Origin: Chloracidobacterium sp.
GTDB taxonomy: Bacteria; Acidobacteriota; Blastocatellia; Pyrinomonadales; Pyrinomonadaceae
DNA: 64,000 bases
Direction of reading: 5' to 3'
Assembly (NCBI GenBank): GCA_016712045.1
Contig: JADJRV010000021.1
Span: forward strand, 37,019 to 101,018
The first letter of the stretch is position 1; every line of letters begins with the position of its first letter. The notes below the pieces were generated by a model. It was not told where the DNA came from. It did not search any database and worked only from the letters and a program-made list of their open reading frames with translations. The translations under genes and the position numbers were made by a program. Shown one piece after another: positions 9,528 to 19,159 of this stretch.

Positions 9528-9953
9528 GTGAAAAGATATTATTCATCCACCGTTTCTGTCCAAAACTTGGCAGTATGCGTCCTTATCTTGGCGGCGGCCA
9601 ATCTCGCGTGTATGGGATTTAAAAAGCCATGGCGCGATTATTCGCCAAAACCATTTTCGTCTGCCGAGTGGCTCGCCGGTGACAAGATCGAACGCGGGCG
9701 TATGATGCGGGATATGTTTCGCAATCCGAAAATGGATATTCGTAGCCGCGACGCGGCGATCAAAACGCTTGGCGAACCCGACATCAAGAAAACGATCGAA
9801 AACAAAGAGGTCTGGTTTTACCGCATCGATTTCGGCATCCCGGACGCGATGGATCTGACCGCGATATCATTCGACGAAAAAGGCCGCGGCTCAAGCGGCT
9901 ACGCTCACGGCGGCACAATGTCGATGGGCGAGAAAGAGAGCGATTTGAAGTAA
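9528..9953 (+). CDS. Putative lipoprotein
   Basis: 141 residues from a GTG at 9528, chosen because AAGGAG lies 9 bases upstream; a GTG at 9507 overlaps the preceding stop and has no such site. The N-terminus is a hydrophobic signal ending ANLAC, a weak lipobox whose cysteine could be lipidated. The mature part has no known motif; IRSRDAAIKTLGEPDIKK followed by VWFYRIDFG resembles small SmpA/OmlA-like outer-membrane assembly lipoproteins, but only weakly. Last gene of the exported-protein run starting at 6058. Confidence 0.55.
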   Translation: MKRYYSSTVSVQNLAVCVLILAAANLACMGFKKPWRDYSPKPFSSAEWLAGDKIERGRMMRDMFRNPKMDIRSRDAAIKTLGEPDIKKTIENKEVWFYRIDFGIPDAMDLTAISFDEKGRGSSGYAHGGTMSMGEKESDLK

Positions 9954-9986
9954 TACAATTGTATAGACAAATATATTACATTTAGT

Positions 9987-10298
9987 ATGATCGAAAATGT
10001 CGAGGGCTTTGACTGGGACGCGGGCAATGTCGGCAAGTGTGAAAAGCATGGAGTTGCCATTGCAGAAATCGAAGACGTGTTTTCCCGCCCGCTACATATT
10101 CTCGGTGACCGCCAGCATTCGGACATCGAAGATCGTTTCATCGCCGTAGGAAAAACGGCCGAGGGCCGAGGGGTCTTTATTGGATTTACATTTCGGCGCG
10201 GAAAGACAGGATTTTTGATCCGCCCCATCACGGCTCGCTTTATGCACAAACGCGAGGTTGAGAAGTATGAAAAAGCAATTGCCAAAACTAAAGAGTGA
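9987..10298 (+). CDS. brnT: BrnT family toxin
   Basis: 103 residues. BrnT toxins have a RelE-like fold and inhibit translation when released. The family pattern is visible: an early FDWDAGNVGKCEKHGVAIAE, the central VFSRP, DRFIAVGKT and a C-terminal RPITARFMHKREVEKYEK. The gene overlaps the antitoxin gene by 32 bases, the usual translational coupling of such pairs. A mobile or stabilising accessory module rather than a core gene. Confidence 0.85.
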   Translation: MIENVEGFDWDAGNVGKCEKHGVAIAEIEDVFSRPLHILGDRQHSDIEDRFIAVGKTAEGRGVFIGFTFRRGKTGFLIRPITARFMHKREVEKYEKAIAKTKE

Positions 10299-10515
10299 CG
10301 AGGAACTCGAGAAATTTCTCGAGAACGATCTTAGTGCCTACATAACGGCCGAGAATTTTACGGCCATGTCATTTGAATTTGAGCCAAAAGAAAAGGTCGT
10401 TAATCTGAGGATGTCGGCAGGCCTTCTCGACCGGATAAAGCGTGCTGCGCTACAAAAGAAGATGCCCTATCAAAAGTTTATTCGCCAATCACTCGAGATG
10501 GCCGTTAAAAAATGA
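10267..10515 (+). CDS. brnA: BrnA-like antitoxin with ribbon-helix-helix domain
   Basis: 82 residues from the ATG at 10267. The C-terminal half (VNLRMSAGLLDRIKRAALQKKMPYQKFIRQSLEMAV) fits a ribbon-helix-helix DNA-binding domain of the CopG/BrnA type. The N-terminal part is acidic and presumably wraps the toxin. Overlaps brnT out of frame. The pair probably represses its own transcription, as known for brnTA; no operator was identified. Confidence 0.8.
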   Translation: MKKQLPKLKSDEELEKFLENDLSAYITAENFTAMSFEFEPKEKVVNLRMSAGLLDRIKRAALQKKMPYQKFIRQSLEMAVKK

Positions 10516-10551
10516 TCGAGAAGACGCTAATGCAAGCGAGCAGTTTGTAAG

Positions 10552-11379
10552 TCATTTCTTTTTACCTAGATCGACTGCCCGTTTATAAGCCGAATATACT
10601 GCTTTTGACAGTACTGTTCGCAGGCTGCCTTTTTCCATCTGATAGATCGCCTCGGCGGAGGTGCCGCCGGGGGATGTGACCATGTTGCGGAGTTCGGCGG
10701 GGTGCTTGTGCGATTCCATCGCAAATTTGACCGAGCCGAGCATCGTTTCCTGAACCAGCTCTTTTGCCATGTCGCGGGAAAAACCGAGGTGTACGCCTGC
10801 GTCGGTCAGAGCTTCCATCACCATAAATATATAGGTCGGGCCGGTGGCTGAGAGCGAGGTTGCCATGTCGATCATGTTTTCGGTCTCGACGAACAGCTCT
10901 TTGCCGAGAGCGGACAGCATTTCGCGGACGTGCCCGCGTTCTGCTTCTTCGACAGCTTCGGTACAAGTCCAAGCCGTGATACCGGCACCGATCTGCGAGG
11001 GAGTATTTGGCATTGCACGGACGATCTTTGCGGTGCCGAGTTCGCCCGCAAGCTTTTCAATCGTGGCTCCGGCGACGATCGAAATGACCATTTGTCCGGG
11101 ATTGAGACGTCCACCCAAATCACTGACCACATGCCCGAGTCGCTGAGGCTTTACGCATATCACGACGATGGAATTGTCTTGGATCGCCCCGGCATTTTCA
11201 CCGACAACCGCGATGCCGTGACGCTCGCTAAGCTCCGTTCTGCGCGACTCGCGCGGATGGCTCGCGGTAATCTGCGATGCCTCGACGATCCCTTGCCGCA
11301 AAAGCCCGGCGATCATCGATTCGCCCATCACGCCGCATCCGACAAAGCTCAAATGCAGATCTTTTAGTTCGTTAGCCAT
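10552..11379 (-). CDS. proC: Pyrroline-5-carboxylate reductase
   Basis: 275 residues, family length. Catalyses the last step of proline synthesis with NAD(P)H. The Rossmann fingerprint is FVGCGVMGESMIAGLL near the start. VRAMPNTPSQIGAGI at about 120-134, SATGPTYIFMVMEAL and VTSPGGTSAEAI are the conserved substrate and dimer motifs. The canonical Gly of SGTGP-type motifs is Ala here, probably tolerated. Single gene, divergent from tyrS. Confidence 0.95.
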   Translation of the reverse strand: MANELKDLHLSFVGCGVMGESMIAGLLRQGIVEASQITASHPRESRRTELSERHGIAVVGENAGAIQDNSIVVICVKPQRLGHVVSDLGGRLNPGQMVISIVAGATIEKLAGELGTAKIVRAMPNTPSQIGAGITAWTCTEAVEEAERGHVREMLSALGKELFVETENMIDMATSLSATGPTYIFMVMEALTDAGVHLGFSRDMAKELVQETMLGSVKFAMESHKHPAELRNMVTSPGGTSAEAIYQMEKGSLRTVLSKAVYSAYKRAVDLGKKK

Positions 11380-11448
11380 AAATATCCCGTTTGTTAAATA
11401 ATACCCGTTAAGGCAAAATGACAGTTTAGAAAGTTGATTTAATCACCA

Positions 11449-12654
11449 ATGACCATCGACGAACAACTCGAATTTCTCAAAAAAGGCACGGTCGATCTGA
11501 TCCGTGAAGAAGACCTGCGCAAAAAGCTGGAGCGGTCCGCCAAAACCGGCAAGCCTCTGCGTGTAAAGCTGGGCCTCGATCCGACCGCTCCGGATATTCA
11601 TCTCGGCCACACGGTCGTAATCCGCAAATTAAAAGCGTTTCAGGATCTCGGGCATACGGTAATTTTTCTGATCGGCGATTTTACCGGAACGATCGGCGAC
11701 CCGTCGGGTAAAAATGTTACTCGACCGCCGCTGTCTCGCGAAGAGATCGACGCAAACGCCGAAACGTATAAGCGGCAGATGTTTAAGATTCTCGACCCGG
11801 AAAAGACCGAGCTGCGTTTTAACGGCGAGTGGATGGACAAATTCACCGCCTCTGATTTCATAAAGCTCTGCGCCAAAACCACCGTCAAACAGATCCTCGA
11901 ACGCGACGATTTTACCAAGCGAATGGCCGACGAAAAGCCGATATCGCTGCACGAGCTGCTCTATCCGTTGGTGCAGGGATACGATTCGGTAGCTCTAAAC
12001 GCCGACGTAGAGCTTGGCGGGACGGATCAAAAGTTTAACCTCCTGATGGGTCGCAATCTGCAGCGTGAATACGACCAAGAACCACAGGTCATTATCACCA
12101 CGCCGCTCATCGAGGGCCTCGACGGCGTGCAGAAAATGTCGAAATCGCTCAATAATTATATTGGCATAACCGAGCCCGCAGGTGAGATGTTTGGCAAGAT
12201 AATGTCGATCTCGGACGAGTTGATGTGGAAATATTATGAGCTGCTGACTGACCTGTCGGTGTCCGAAATTTCAAATTTGAGATCTCAAATGGACGCGGGA
12301 GAGAATCCACGAAACCTAAAGGTAAATCTTGCCAAGCTGATAATCGCGGACTTTCACTCCAAAGATGAAGCGACCGCGGCTGAGGAAGAGTTCGTCAAAC
12401 GCTTTGTCCAAAAAGAAATTCCTGACGAGATCGACGAAAAACAGATCACGGGCGGGACGTACAACCTTGCACAAGTTCTCGCCGATACGGGCCTTGCGGC
12501 ATCCAAAGGCGAAGCCCGTCGTTTGATCGAGCAAGGCGGCGTCAAGGTCAACGGTGAAAAGGCCGCCGCCGCGAATGCAGACATCGTCATCGGCCCCGAC
12601 GGCGTCCTGTTCCAAGTCGGCAAGCGTAAGTTCCTGAAATTAAAATCTTTGTAA
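11449..12654 (+). CDS. tyrS: Tyrosyl-tRNA synthetase
   Basis: 401 residues. Class I synthetase charging tRNA-Tyr. The HIGH-type motif is HLGH in PDIHLGHTVVIRKL, and KMSKS is intact in VQKMSKSLNNYIG near residue 230. GTDQKFNLLMGR is the conserved substrate-binding segment. The C-terminal 70 residues form an S4 RNA-binding domain (LADTGLAASKGEARRLIEQGGVKVNG). The length and motifs fit the TyrZ-like subgroup. Confidence 0.96.
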   Translation: MTIDEQLEFLKKGTVDLIREEDLRKKLERSAKTGKPLRVKLGLDPTAPDIHLGHTVVIRKLKAFQDLGHTVIFLIGDFTGTIGDPSGKNVTRPPLSREEIDANAETYKRQMFKILDPEKTELRFNGEWMDKFTASDFIKLCAKTTVKQILERDDFTKRMADEKPISLHELLYPLVQGYDSVALNADVELGGTDQKFNLLMGRNLQREYDQEPQVIITTPLIEGLDGVQKMSKSLNNYIGITEPAGEMFGKIMSISDELMWKYYELLTDLSVSEISNLRSQMDAGENPRNLKVNLAKLIIADFHSKDEATAAEEEFVKRFVQKEIPDEIDEKQITGGTYNLAQVLADTGLAASKGEARRLIEQGGVKVNGEKAAAANADIVIGPDGVLFQVGKRKFLKLKSL

Positions 12655-12690
12655 TCTCCCGGCAACAAGATATACTCGACCTATCAACAG

Positions 12691-13554
12691 ATGAGAGAAA
12701 CCGCCACAAAACGGACAAAACTCGCTGACCGCATTAATGCGATCGTAAGCGCCGAAAAGCCGTTTCGCAAGATGGCGGGCGACTGGTCTAAAAAGGCAAA
12801 GAGCGCGATGGACGAGGCCAACAGCCTCTCGCTCGAGCGTGTAGAGATTCGGATCAAGCGCCTGCCGCCAAAGCTCGACGGGTTTAAGATCATCCAGCTT
12901 TCCGACACGCATCACAGCCCCTTTACGAGCCTCGAACACATCGAACGCGCCATTAAGATCGCCAACCGTCTGCGGCCGGATATGTTTTTGCTCACGGGCG
13001 ATTATGTCTCGCACGACCGCGAATACATCGCGCCGGTTGCCGCTGCACTCGGCAGGCTCAAATCGCGTTACGGCACCTACGCCTGTCTAGGTAATCACGA
13101 TCATTGGACCGACGCGGATCTGGTTACCAAGCTGTTTCGCGGAGAGGGCATTAACGTTCTTGTAAACCAAGGGTTTCGTTTTGAGACGCGTCGCGGTTCG
13201 TTTTGGATCGCCGGTGTCGATGATCACATGGTCGGTAAAACTGATGTCCCGGCGTCGCTGCGGGGTTCATTTCCCGACGAAATGAAACTGCTCCTCGCCC
13301 ACAACCCGATCATCTTTCGCGAAGCTGCCCGTTACGGCGTCGATCTGACATTGAGTGGCCACACGCATGGCGGACAGATCAAACTCCGCGACGATGAAAA
13401 ACGCATCCTTCCCCAGCGAAAGCTCAAGGCCGGACTGCACACGCGGCGAAGCTCCCAAGTTTACATCACTCGCGGAATAGGCACTGTCGTTGTCCCTATG
13501 CGTTACCAATGCCCGCCCGAGATCTCACTGTTGGAGTTGCGAACAGCCGAATGA
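12691..13554 (+). CDS. Metallophosphoesterase, YkuE-like
   Basis: 287 residues. Calcineurin-like fold with all metal-binding blocks: LSDTHHS (about residue 71), LLTGDYVSH, CLGNHDHW, LLAHNP and LSGHTHGGQ. The family acts on phosphate esters, often at the membrane on lipid intermediates; the substrate is unknown. The first 60 residues are basic and lack a clear membrane helix, unlike many YkuE proteins. Its stop overlaps the start of pgsA (ATGA), so the two are translationally coupled, which makes a role in phospholipid metabolism plausible but unproven. Confidence 0.85.
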   Translation: MRETATKRTKLADRINAIVSAEKPFRKMAGDWSKKAKSAMDEANSLSLERVEIRIKRLPPKLDGFKIIQLSDTHHSPFTSLEHIERAIKIANRLRPDMFLLTGDYVSHDREYIAPVAAALGRLKSRYGTYACLGNHDHWTDADLVTKLFRGEGINVLVNQGFRFETRRGSFWIAGVDDHMVGKTDVPASLRGSFPDEMKLLLAHNPIIFREAARYGVDLTLSGHTHGGQIKLRDDEKRILPQRKLKAGLHTRRSSQVYITRGIGTVVVPMRYQCPPEISLLELRTAE

Positions 13555-14165
13555 GCGAACCCATCGTTTCCACAAAAATAATCACGATCCCAAATCTGCT
13601 GACGTTTCTGCGGATGGCGTTGATACCAGTTTTTGCGATGCTGCTCGTCTATAATCGCGAAGGCTGGGCCCTCGTAGTATTTACGATCGCCGGTGTGTCT
13701 GACGGGGTTGACGGGTTTGTCGCACGGCATTTCAAACAGGAATCTGAGCTCGGCACGATCATCGACCCGATCGCCGACAAATTGCTGATGACGACTGCCT
13801 TTATCATGTTGACGCTTTCGAGCGTCGTCGGCACACCGCGGCATCTGCCCGTTCCTTTTTGGGTCACCGCAACCGTCATCGGCCGCGATATAGCGATCAT
13901 AGCCGTTGCCGGAGCGATAAATGTAATGACTGGCTTTCGCGGCTTTAAGCCCTCTTGGCTGGGCAAAGCAAGCACATTTGTTCAGGTCGTCGGCGTGATC
14001 CTGATACTTATTGCCGCAGTTTTCCCTGAGCTCCGCGGCTTTTATTTGCCTACGGTGTACACCACGGTTGTTGCTTTTGCCGTATTCTCAGGTGGGCATT
14101 ACATCTTTCATGTCGCCAAACTCATGCGCGACGCCGATGCCGGATCACCTCCTGATCAGGCGTAA
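13551..14165 (+). CDS. pgsA: CDP-diacylglycerol--glycerol-3-phosphate 3-phosphatidyltransferase
   Basis: 204 residues. Membrane enzyme of phosphatidylglycerol synthesis. The CDP-alcohol phosphotransferase motif is complete: DGFVAR, eight residues, G, three, D, three, D (ending GTIIDPIADK). About five hydrophobic segments flank it. PNLLTFLRMALIPVF at the N-terminus is typical. The start at 13551 overlaps the preceding stop by ATGA. Confidence 0.93.
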   Translation: MSEPIVSTKIITIPNLLTFLRMALIPVFAMLLVYNREGWALVVFTIAGVSDGVDGFVARHFKQESELGTIIDPIADKLLMTTAFIMLTLSSVVGTPRHLPVPFWVTATVIGRDIAIIAVAGAINVMTGFRGFKPSWLGKASTFVQVVGVILILIAAVFPELRGFYLPTVYTTVVAFAVFSGGHYIFHVAKLMRDADAGSPPDQA

Positions 14166-14417
14166 TTTTCCCCGCCCCCAAATAGCGAAAAATTAAGCGG
14201 CTCCGTGCGAAAATTCGCACAACAATGTTAAACCAGCCTAAGTTCCTCCCTGATTGCTAAGCAAAATCGCACGTTTTATGTGGAACAACGATTGCACTGG
14301 CGAAAGTAGCCATTTTGACAACGACTTAATTCACTTCAGCATGCACCGTCGTTTATTTGGCCTCCCCCGCAATGTTGTTTGATGACGGCCGCATGCACAT
14401 ATCACTAGGAGGCTCTG

Positions 14418-15272
14418 ATGGGTTCAAAGATCAAAAATATCAAGCTAGGCGTACTGACGCTTTTCACGATAGGATTCGCGGTCGTATTTGCAAATTCGAC
14501 ATTGTTTCAGGCCGAGGCCTCGATAAACGGAGCTCCGTCTGCCCATACCGGTGCTCCCGGAGAATCGACATGTACGGTATGCCATAATGCAGGCACTAAT
14601 ACGGGTGTGTTTAATGTCGTCGCCCCATCAGGGTATGTACCGGGCCAAACATATACGATCCAGGTCCAGCACACTACAAACGATACATCGCGCGCGGCTT
14701 GGGGATTTGAACTGATCCCCTTGACGAGCGCCAATGCAATGGCGGGTACGGTCGCAAATCTTAACACAAATACTCGCGTAAGGGTGTCAGGTGCAAAGAG
14801 CTATGTAACCCATACGACCGCCGGCACATTTGCCGGACAGACTTTATCGGCCAACTGGTCGTTTAGGTGGACGGCTCCGGCGACGAATATCGGAAACGTG
14901 ACATTTTACGCTACCGGGCTTCAGGCTGACAATGACGGTAACGACGGCCCTGGCGATCAGACCTACGTCAAATCAGTTGTCATTCCACCCATTACGACGG
15001 CCTCGCTCGTTGAGATTTCCGGCAGGGTGTTGACGCCCGAGGGCCGCGGCCTGACAAACGCCAGGGTAACGATCACAGGTCCCAACGGAGTTCGGCTAAC
15101 TACGCTTACAACGAGATTTGGTTCGTTTAGACTGGTCGATGTCGAGGTAGGGGCTTCCTACGTCATTGACGTTTCCTCGAGGCGTTATCACTTTGACTCC
15201 AGGGTTGTACAAGTGATGGACAATATGACCGATATTGATTTCATCGGTCAGTATTGGAACGTTAGGCAATAA
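14418..15272 (+). CDS. Secreted CxxCH protein with Reelin-like domain and C-terminal regulatory-like domain
   Basis: 284 residues. Signal peptide to about residue 34 (QAEAS). The mature N-terminus contains GAPGESTCTVCHNAGT: a CxxCH motif that could bind one covalent haem, in the setting of the choice-of-anchor-V/Reelin-like family. A beta-rich domain follows (PGQTYTIQVQH ... GNVTFYATGLQADNDGNDGPGD). The last 80 residues are a carboxypeptidase-regulatory-like domain (SGRVLTPEGRGLTNARV ... SSRRYHFDSRV) also found at the end of the protein encoded at 16447-19138. AGGAGG precedes the ATG. Confidence 0.75.
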   Translation: MGSKIKNIKLGVLTLFTIGFAVVFANSTLFQAEASINGAPSAHTGAPGESTCTVCHNAGTNTGVFNVVAPSGYVPGQTYTIQVQHTTNDTSRAAWGFELIPLTSANAMAGTVANLNTNTRVRVSGAKSYVTHTTAGTFAGQTLSANWSFRWTAPATNIGNVTFYATGLQADNDGNDGPGDQTYVKSVVIPPITTASLVEISGRVLTPEGRGLTNARVTITGPNGVRLTTLTTRFGSFRLVDVEVGASYVIDVSSRRYHFDSRVVQVMDNMTDIDFIGQYWNVRQ

Positions 15273-15289
15273 ACATTAACCATTGGTAG

Positions 15290-15315
15290 AAAAGGCGACC
15301 CTTGGGTCGCCTTTT
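15290..15315. terminator. Bidirectional terminator between convergent genes
   Basis: Stem AAAAGGCGACCC / GGGTCGCCTTTT with a two-base centre and flanking A and T runs, midway between the stop codons of the genes at 14418 (plus) and 15324 (minus). Confidence 0.85.
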
Positions 15316-15323
15316 CTTTAAAA

Positions 15324-16262
15324 TTAGAATTTGCTGGGGTCCGGCAGCGGTGTAGTGTTTTTGTAGGTAATAAACTCAGCAATACCTTCGCTCGTGCCCC
15401 TGCGAAACTTATATACTTGGTCCAGACGGGCTTTCCATGTGCCGTAATTGGGGTTTTTTGTGGCCTCGGCACGTTTGCAGGTTCTGGCGTATGCGTCGAG
15501 CATCATGTCGATCGCTTCGTTGATCCTAGCCTGTACTTTTTTTGCTTCGTCATCGGTTATCGTTTTCGCGGCAGTTTTCGCTTTGAGGTCTGTCGATAGT
15601 TTGGCGTATATATCCTCGTAGTAAGCCGCTATCAGATAGTAGGCAAGGGCGTCATTTTTGATCTGTGAGTCGATCTGGGTTGCCTTATAGATCTTTCCGG
15701 CGGCGGCCGCAGGTTCTTTGTCCATCGACAAGCTGCCGTCAATAAAGTACGTATACGCCGTTGCATCGTTTTTATCGAGAAACGGCGCGAATGATTTCGG
15801 AGTCGTTCCCGCTTCGAGCAATTGAACACTCTTTCGCGAATATGCGATCGCGTCATTTGCGTATGCAGCTCCTTCGGGTGTCGCCGATGTTGCATAACCT
15901 GCGTACGCCAGGTTCATCAGTACATCAAGATTGTCAGGCTGTTCGGCCAGTATCTCTTTACCGAGTGCAAAACCATCGTTGTAGTTCTTAGCGTCGAGCT
16001 GCACATAAAACTGCTTTTGGCGATAGGCGTCAACGTACGCCCGCACTTTAGCAGTATTGGTGTCCGTATCCTTGCCAAACCTTGCCAAATAGCTTTTCCC
16101 AACCTCATACGCCTTAGCGGTATCCTCGGGCTTTTTAGTGTTTGACAGCGTAGCGATCTCTTTCAATAGATCTTCTTTTGACGGCTGCTTTTGAGCATTG
16201 GCGCTCGAGATAAACAAAACCGCAGCCAGCATAATGACGACGGCCGAAAACGTTCTTTTCAT
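15324..16262 (-). CDS. Secreted helical (TPR-like) hypothetical protein
   Basis: 312 residues. Strong signal peptide cleaved about after ISSANAQ. The rest is Ala/Lys/Tyr-rich and helical, with TPR-like stretches such as DGFALGKEILAEQPDNLDVLMNLAYAGYA. No catalytic motif. Similar periplasmic tetratricopeptide proteins are common in Acidobacteriota; the partner is unknown. Monocistronic, ended by the shared terminator. Confidence 0.7.
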   Translation of the reverse strand: MKRTFSAVVIMLAAVLFISSANAQKQPSKEDLLKEIATLSNTKKPEDTAKAYEVGKSYLARFGKDTDTNTAKVRAYVDAYRQKQFYVQLDAKNYNDGFALGKEILAEQPDNLDVLMNLAYAGYATSATPEGAAYANDAIAYSRKSVQLLEAGTTPKSFAPFLDKNDATAYTYFIDGSLSMDKEPAAAAGKIYKATQIDSQIKNDALAYYLIAAYYEDIYAKLSTDLKAKTAAKTITDDEAKKVQARINEAIDMMLDAYARTCKRAEATKNPNYGTWKARLDQVYKFRRGTSEGIAEFITYKNTTPLPDPSKF

Positions 16263-16446
16263 TGTAATGATAATTTCCTTAACAAACTTGGATTTTCGAA
16301 TAACGTAAATATATCAGAGCAGAATTTGTAGCCTCAAATGACAGATGCAGTTAATTCGTGGTTGGCTGTCTTGACGCTTTAGTTCGGTAGTCGTCAGGAG
16401 ACTTTTTGTAGCGTGAAAGAAATAATAGTATTATCATCAATCTCAT

Positions 16447-19138
16447 ATGTCGGGTTCATTTTTCCCAAAGAGAGTGGTTAGTGTGCTGTTCGGTTGCCTT
16501 CTGATTACAGTGCAGATCTTTGTCGCAGGAAACGACGAGATGCCAGGACAAACCGTCCTCCAGTCTTCATTGTTAAGGGAAAAAGGGAAGAAAGATTATG
16601 TCAGTGGGCCTTTTGCAAGTGCTTTTATTGAAAAGATCCGCGTTCAAGCTCCTGACGGCAAACGTGACGATCACTTCGGAAGTGGGGTCGCGATATCCGG
16701 AGATACAGCTGTTGCCGGAACTCCCAGAGCAGACTTTAATCTTGGTGTATCAGACAGGGGAGCCGTTTATGTGTACGCCAGAATGGGCTCGAGTTGGGCG
16801 TTTGAGCAGAAATTAGAGGCTCCTGACCAAGCGAATCTTGATGAGTTTGGCGGTACGGTCGCGATAGACGGCGAAACGATCGTCGTAGCGGCCCGTTTGG
16901 ATGATGTGGGAGCGAATGTTGATCAAGGTTCTGTTTATGTGTTTGTGAGGAGAAGTGCCGGATGGTATTTTCAACAAAAATTAGTCGCTTCAGATGGTGC
17001 CGCCGCTGATAACTTCGGGATAGACGTCGCTATTTCCGGTGAAACGATCGTCGTAGGTTCATATTGGAGCGAAGTTGGGCTGAACGGTAATCAGGGGGCT
17101 GCGTACGTTTTTCATCGCAAAGGAGAGATGTGGACACAGCAAGCTAGACTCACCGCAGACGACGGTACTGAGATCGGGCAATTCGGCATCGATGTCGCGA
17201 TAGATGGTGACACCGCCCTAATCGGTGCATTTGGCGAACCAAATAGCCTAGAGCATGGAGCCGCTTATTTTTTTGAAAGAGTTGGGAATCTATGGACCCA
17301 GCGTCAGAAAGTCCGCTCCACACCTGTTGAACAATTTGACCGTGAAAAATTTGGGATGGGCGTGGCATTGAGGAACGGTATTGCGGTGATTGGTGCCCCC
17401 GAGGAAACAATCCCTGACCACAGTAAGGAAGGTGTAGCTTATGTTTTTACTAAAATTGGGCCGACCTGGACGTTTCAATCAAAACTTACCGCAGGAGCCC
17501 CGGCCAGTTACGAACTATTTGGGAAAGATGTCGCAATCGATCATCAGCAGATAGTTGTCGGAGCTTGCGACACCAGCTTTGGTAATAATTTAGGTCAAGG
17601 GGCGGCCTATGTATTTGCTCGACAAGGACAAGGTTGGTATCAAAAAACGCAACTCGTAGCATCGGATGGGGATTCGAGATGTATTTGGTGAGGATGTATC
17701 CATTTACAGCGGAACTGCTTTTATTGGAGCGGCAGTAAAGGACATCGGAACAAGCCCGGATCAGGGGGCAGCCTATTTATATTACGATACCAACGCCCCG
17801 GATCTTCGGCTCGAGAGTGATACCGGGGTCAGCAATGCCGACGACATTACAAATTCTTCCAATCTTGCCTTTGAACTCCCCAATATCACTATAGGGGCAT
17901 GGGTCGAGTTGTTGCGAAACGGGGTCGCAGTCTCGTCCGGGATCGCCTCCGGCCCCACGATGACATTAGCAGATGTGAACCCGCCGAACGGTAATAGCCG
18001 ATACTCGATCCGTCAAACGCTACCTGACCTGACTGCTATTGAAAGCTCGTCTACCATCGTTTCTGTACTTACGTCTCTACCTACGGTGAGCATCGACCAA
18101 TCTCCAAATCAGAGCGACTCTGCGTCGTCGTCACCTCTAAATTATCGAGTCCGCTTTAGTGTTCCGGTTAGCGGATTTAGCACCCAGTCTATTTCATATG
18201 CAGGATCTACTGCCAATACTAGTGGGATAAGTGCTGCAATCACTGGTTCAGGATCCACATACAACGTAGCCGTGACCCCGGTATTTCCCAATCAAGGTCT
18301 GCTTCGAGTGTCTGTTTTGACGGATTCTGCTCAGGATGAATTTGGCAATCTTGCCCAGGCATCGACGAGTATAGACAATGCGATACTTTTCGACGGTGTT
18401 CGCGATGGTAGTTTTGAGTTGACCAATTCGGGCGGCGGTAATCCTTATTGGGGTTCAACCTCCCAACTTCGCGGAACTGCGCTATGCGGATTAGTAAGGT
18501 GCGGAATATCTCCTACATCCGCTCCTAGAAAAGGAGATGCCTGGGTACGTTTTGCTGGTTCCACTGGGGGGCCCGCGGAGCAAGCCAGTATTTCTCAGTC
18601 TGTAGCCTTACCCGCAGGGGGGGCTGCTGTCCTCGCCTATTACTTAAGAATGGGCTATGTAAACCCGCCGGGGGCAACCCTTCTCAATGTAAGGTTGGAT
18701 GGAGTTTTAATTCAATCCATTTCGGAATCTTCAGTTGCGGATCTTGAATATGTAAAGAGAACCGTTGACCTTACTCCCTACGCAGACGGCGGGCAGCATT
18801 TACTTCGGTTTGAATTTAGCCAGCCTGGCGGAGCAACGCTTGATATATTCTCGATAGATGATGTATCTGTTTCCACCCCAAATGTCACAGTTTCGGGACG
18901 GGTGACTAACGCTGAGGGACGAGGCGTAAGAAATGCAGTAGTTCGAATGACTGATAGCGGTGGCAATCTTAGGACTACCATTACCGGGCCCTTTGGATCC
19001 TATGTTTTTAATAACGTACAAGCGCGCGATGATTTCCTCCTAATTCCATCGTCACGTCGCTATAATTTTGCTTCGCGATTAATTAGTTCTACATCTGATT
19101 TAGCTGGAATCGACTTTGTAAGCACATCACAGAAGTAA
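16447..19138 (+). CDS. Large secreted FG-GAP repeat protein, one-base frameshift
   Basis: About 896 residues when repaired. After a signal segment, the first 450 residues hold seven or so FG-GAP units of about 55 residues with the pattern FG-VAI-GET-VVGA plus GAAYVF, predicting an extracellular beta-propeller. A middle Ig-like part and a jelly-roll-like part (GSFELTNSGGGNPYW ... FSIDDVSVS) follow. The C-terminal 85 residues repeat the domain of the 14418 protein (SGRVTNAEGRGVRNAVV ... SSRRYNFASRL). The frame breaks at the GGGG run 17668-17671, where one G is extra; the pieces end at 17691 and restart in the other frame by 17666. Removing one base gives 897 codons. Probably an adhesive surface protein. 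Confidence 0.75.
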
Positions 19139-19159
19139 TCATGGTCAAAACACTCTTAC

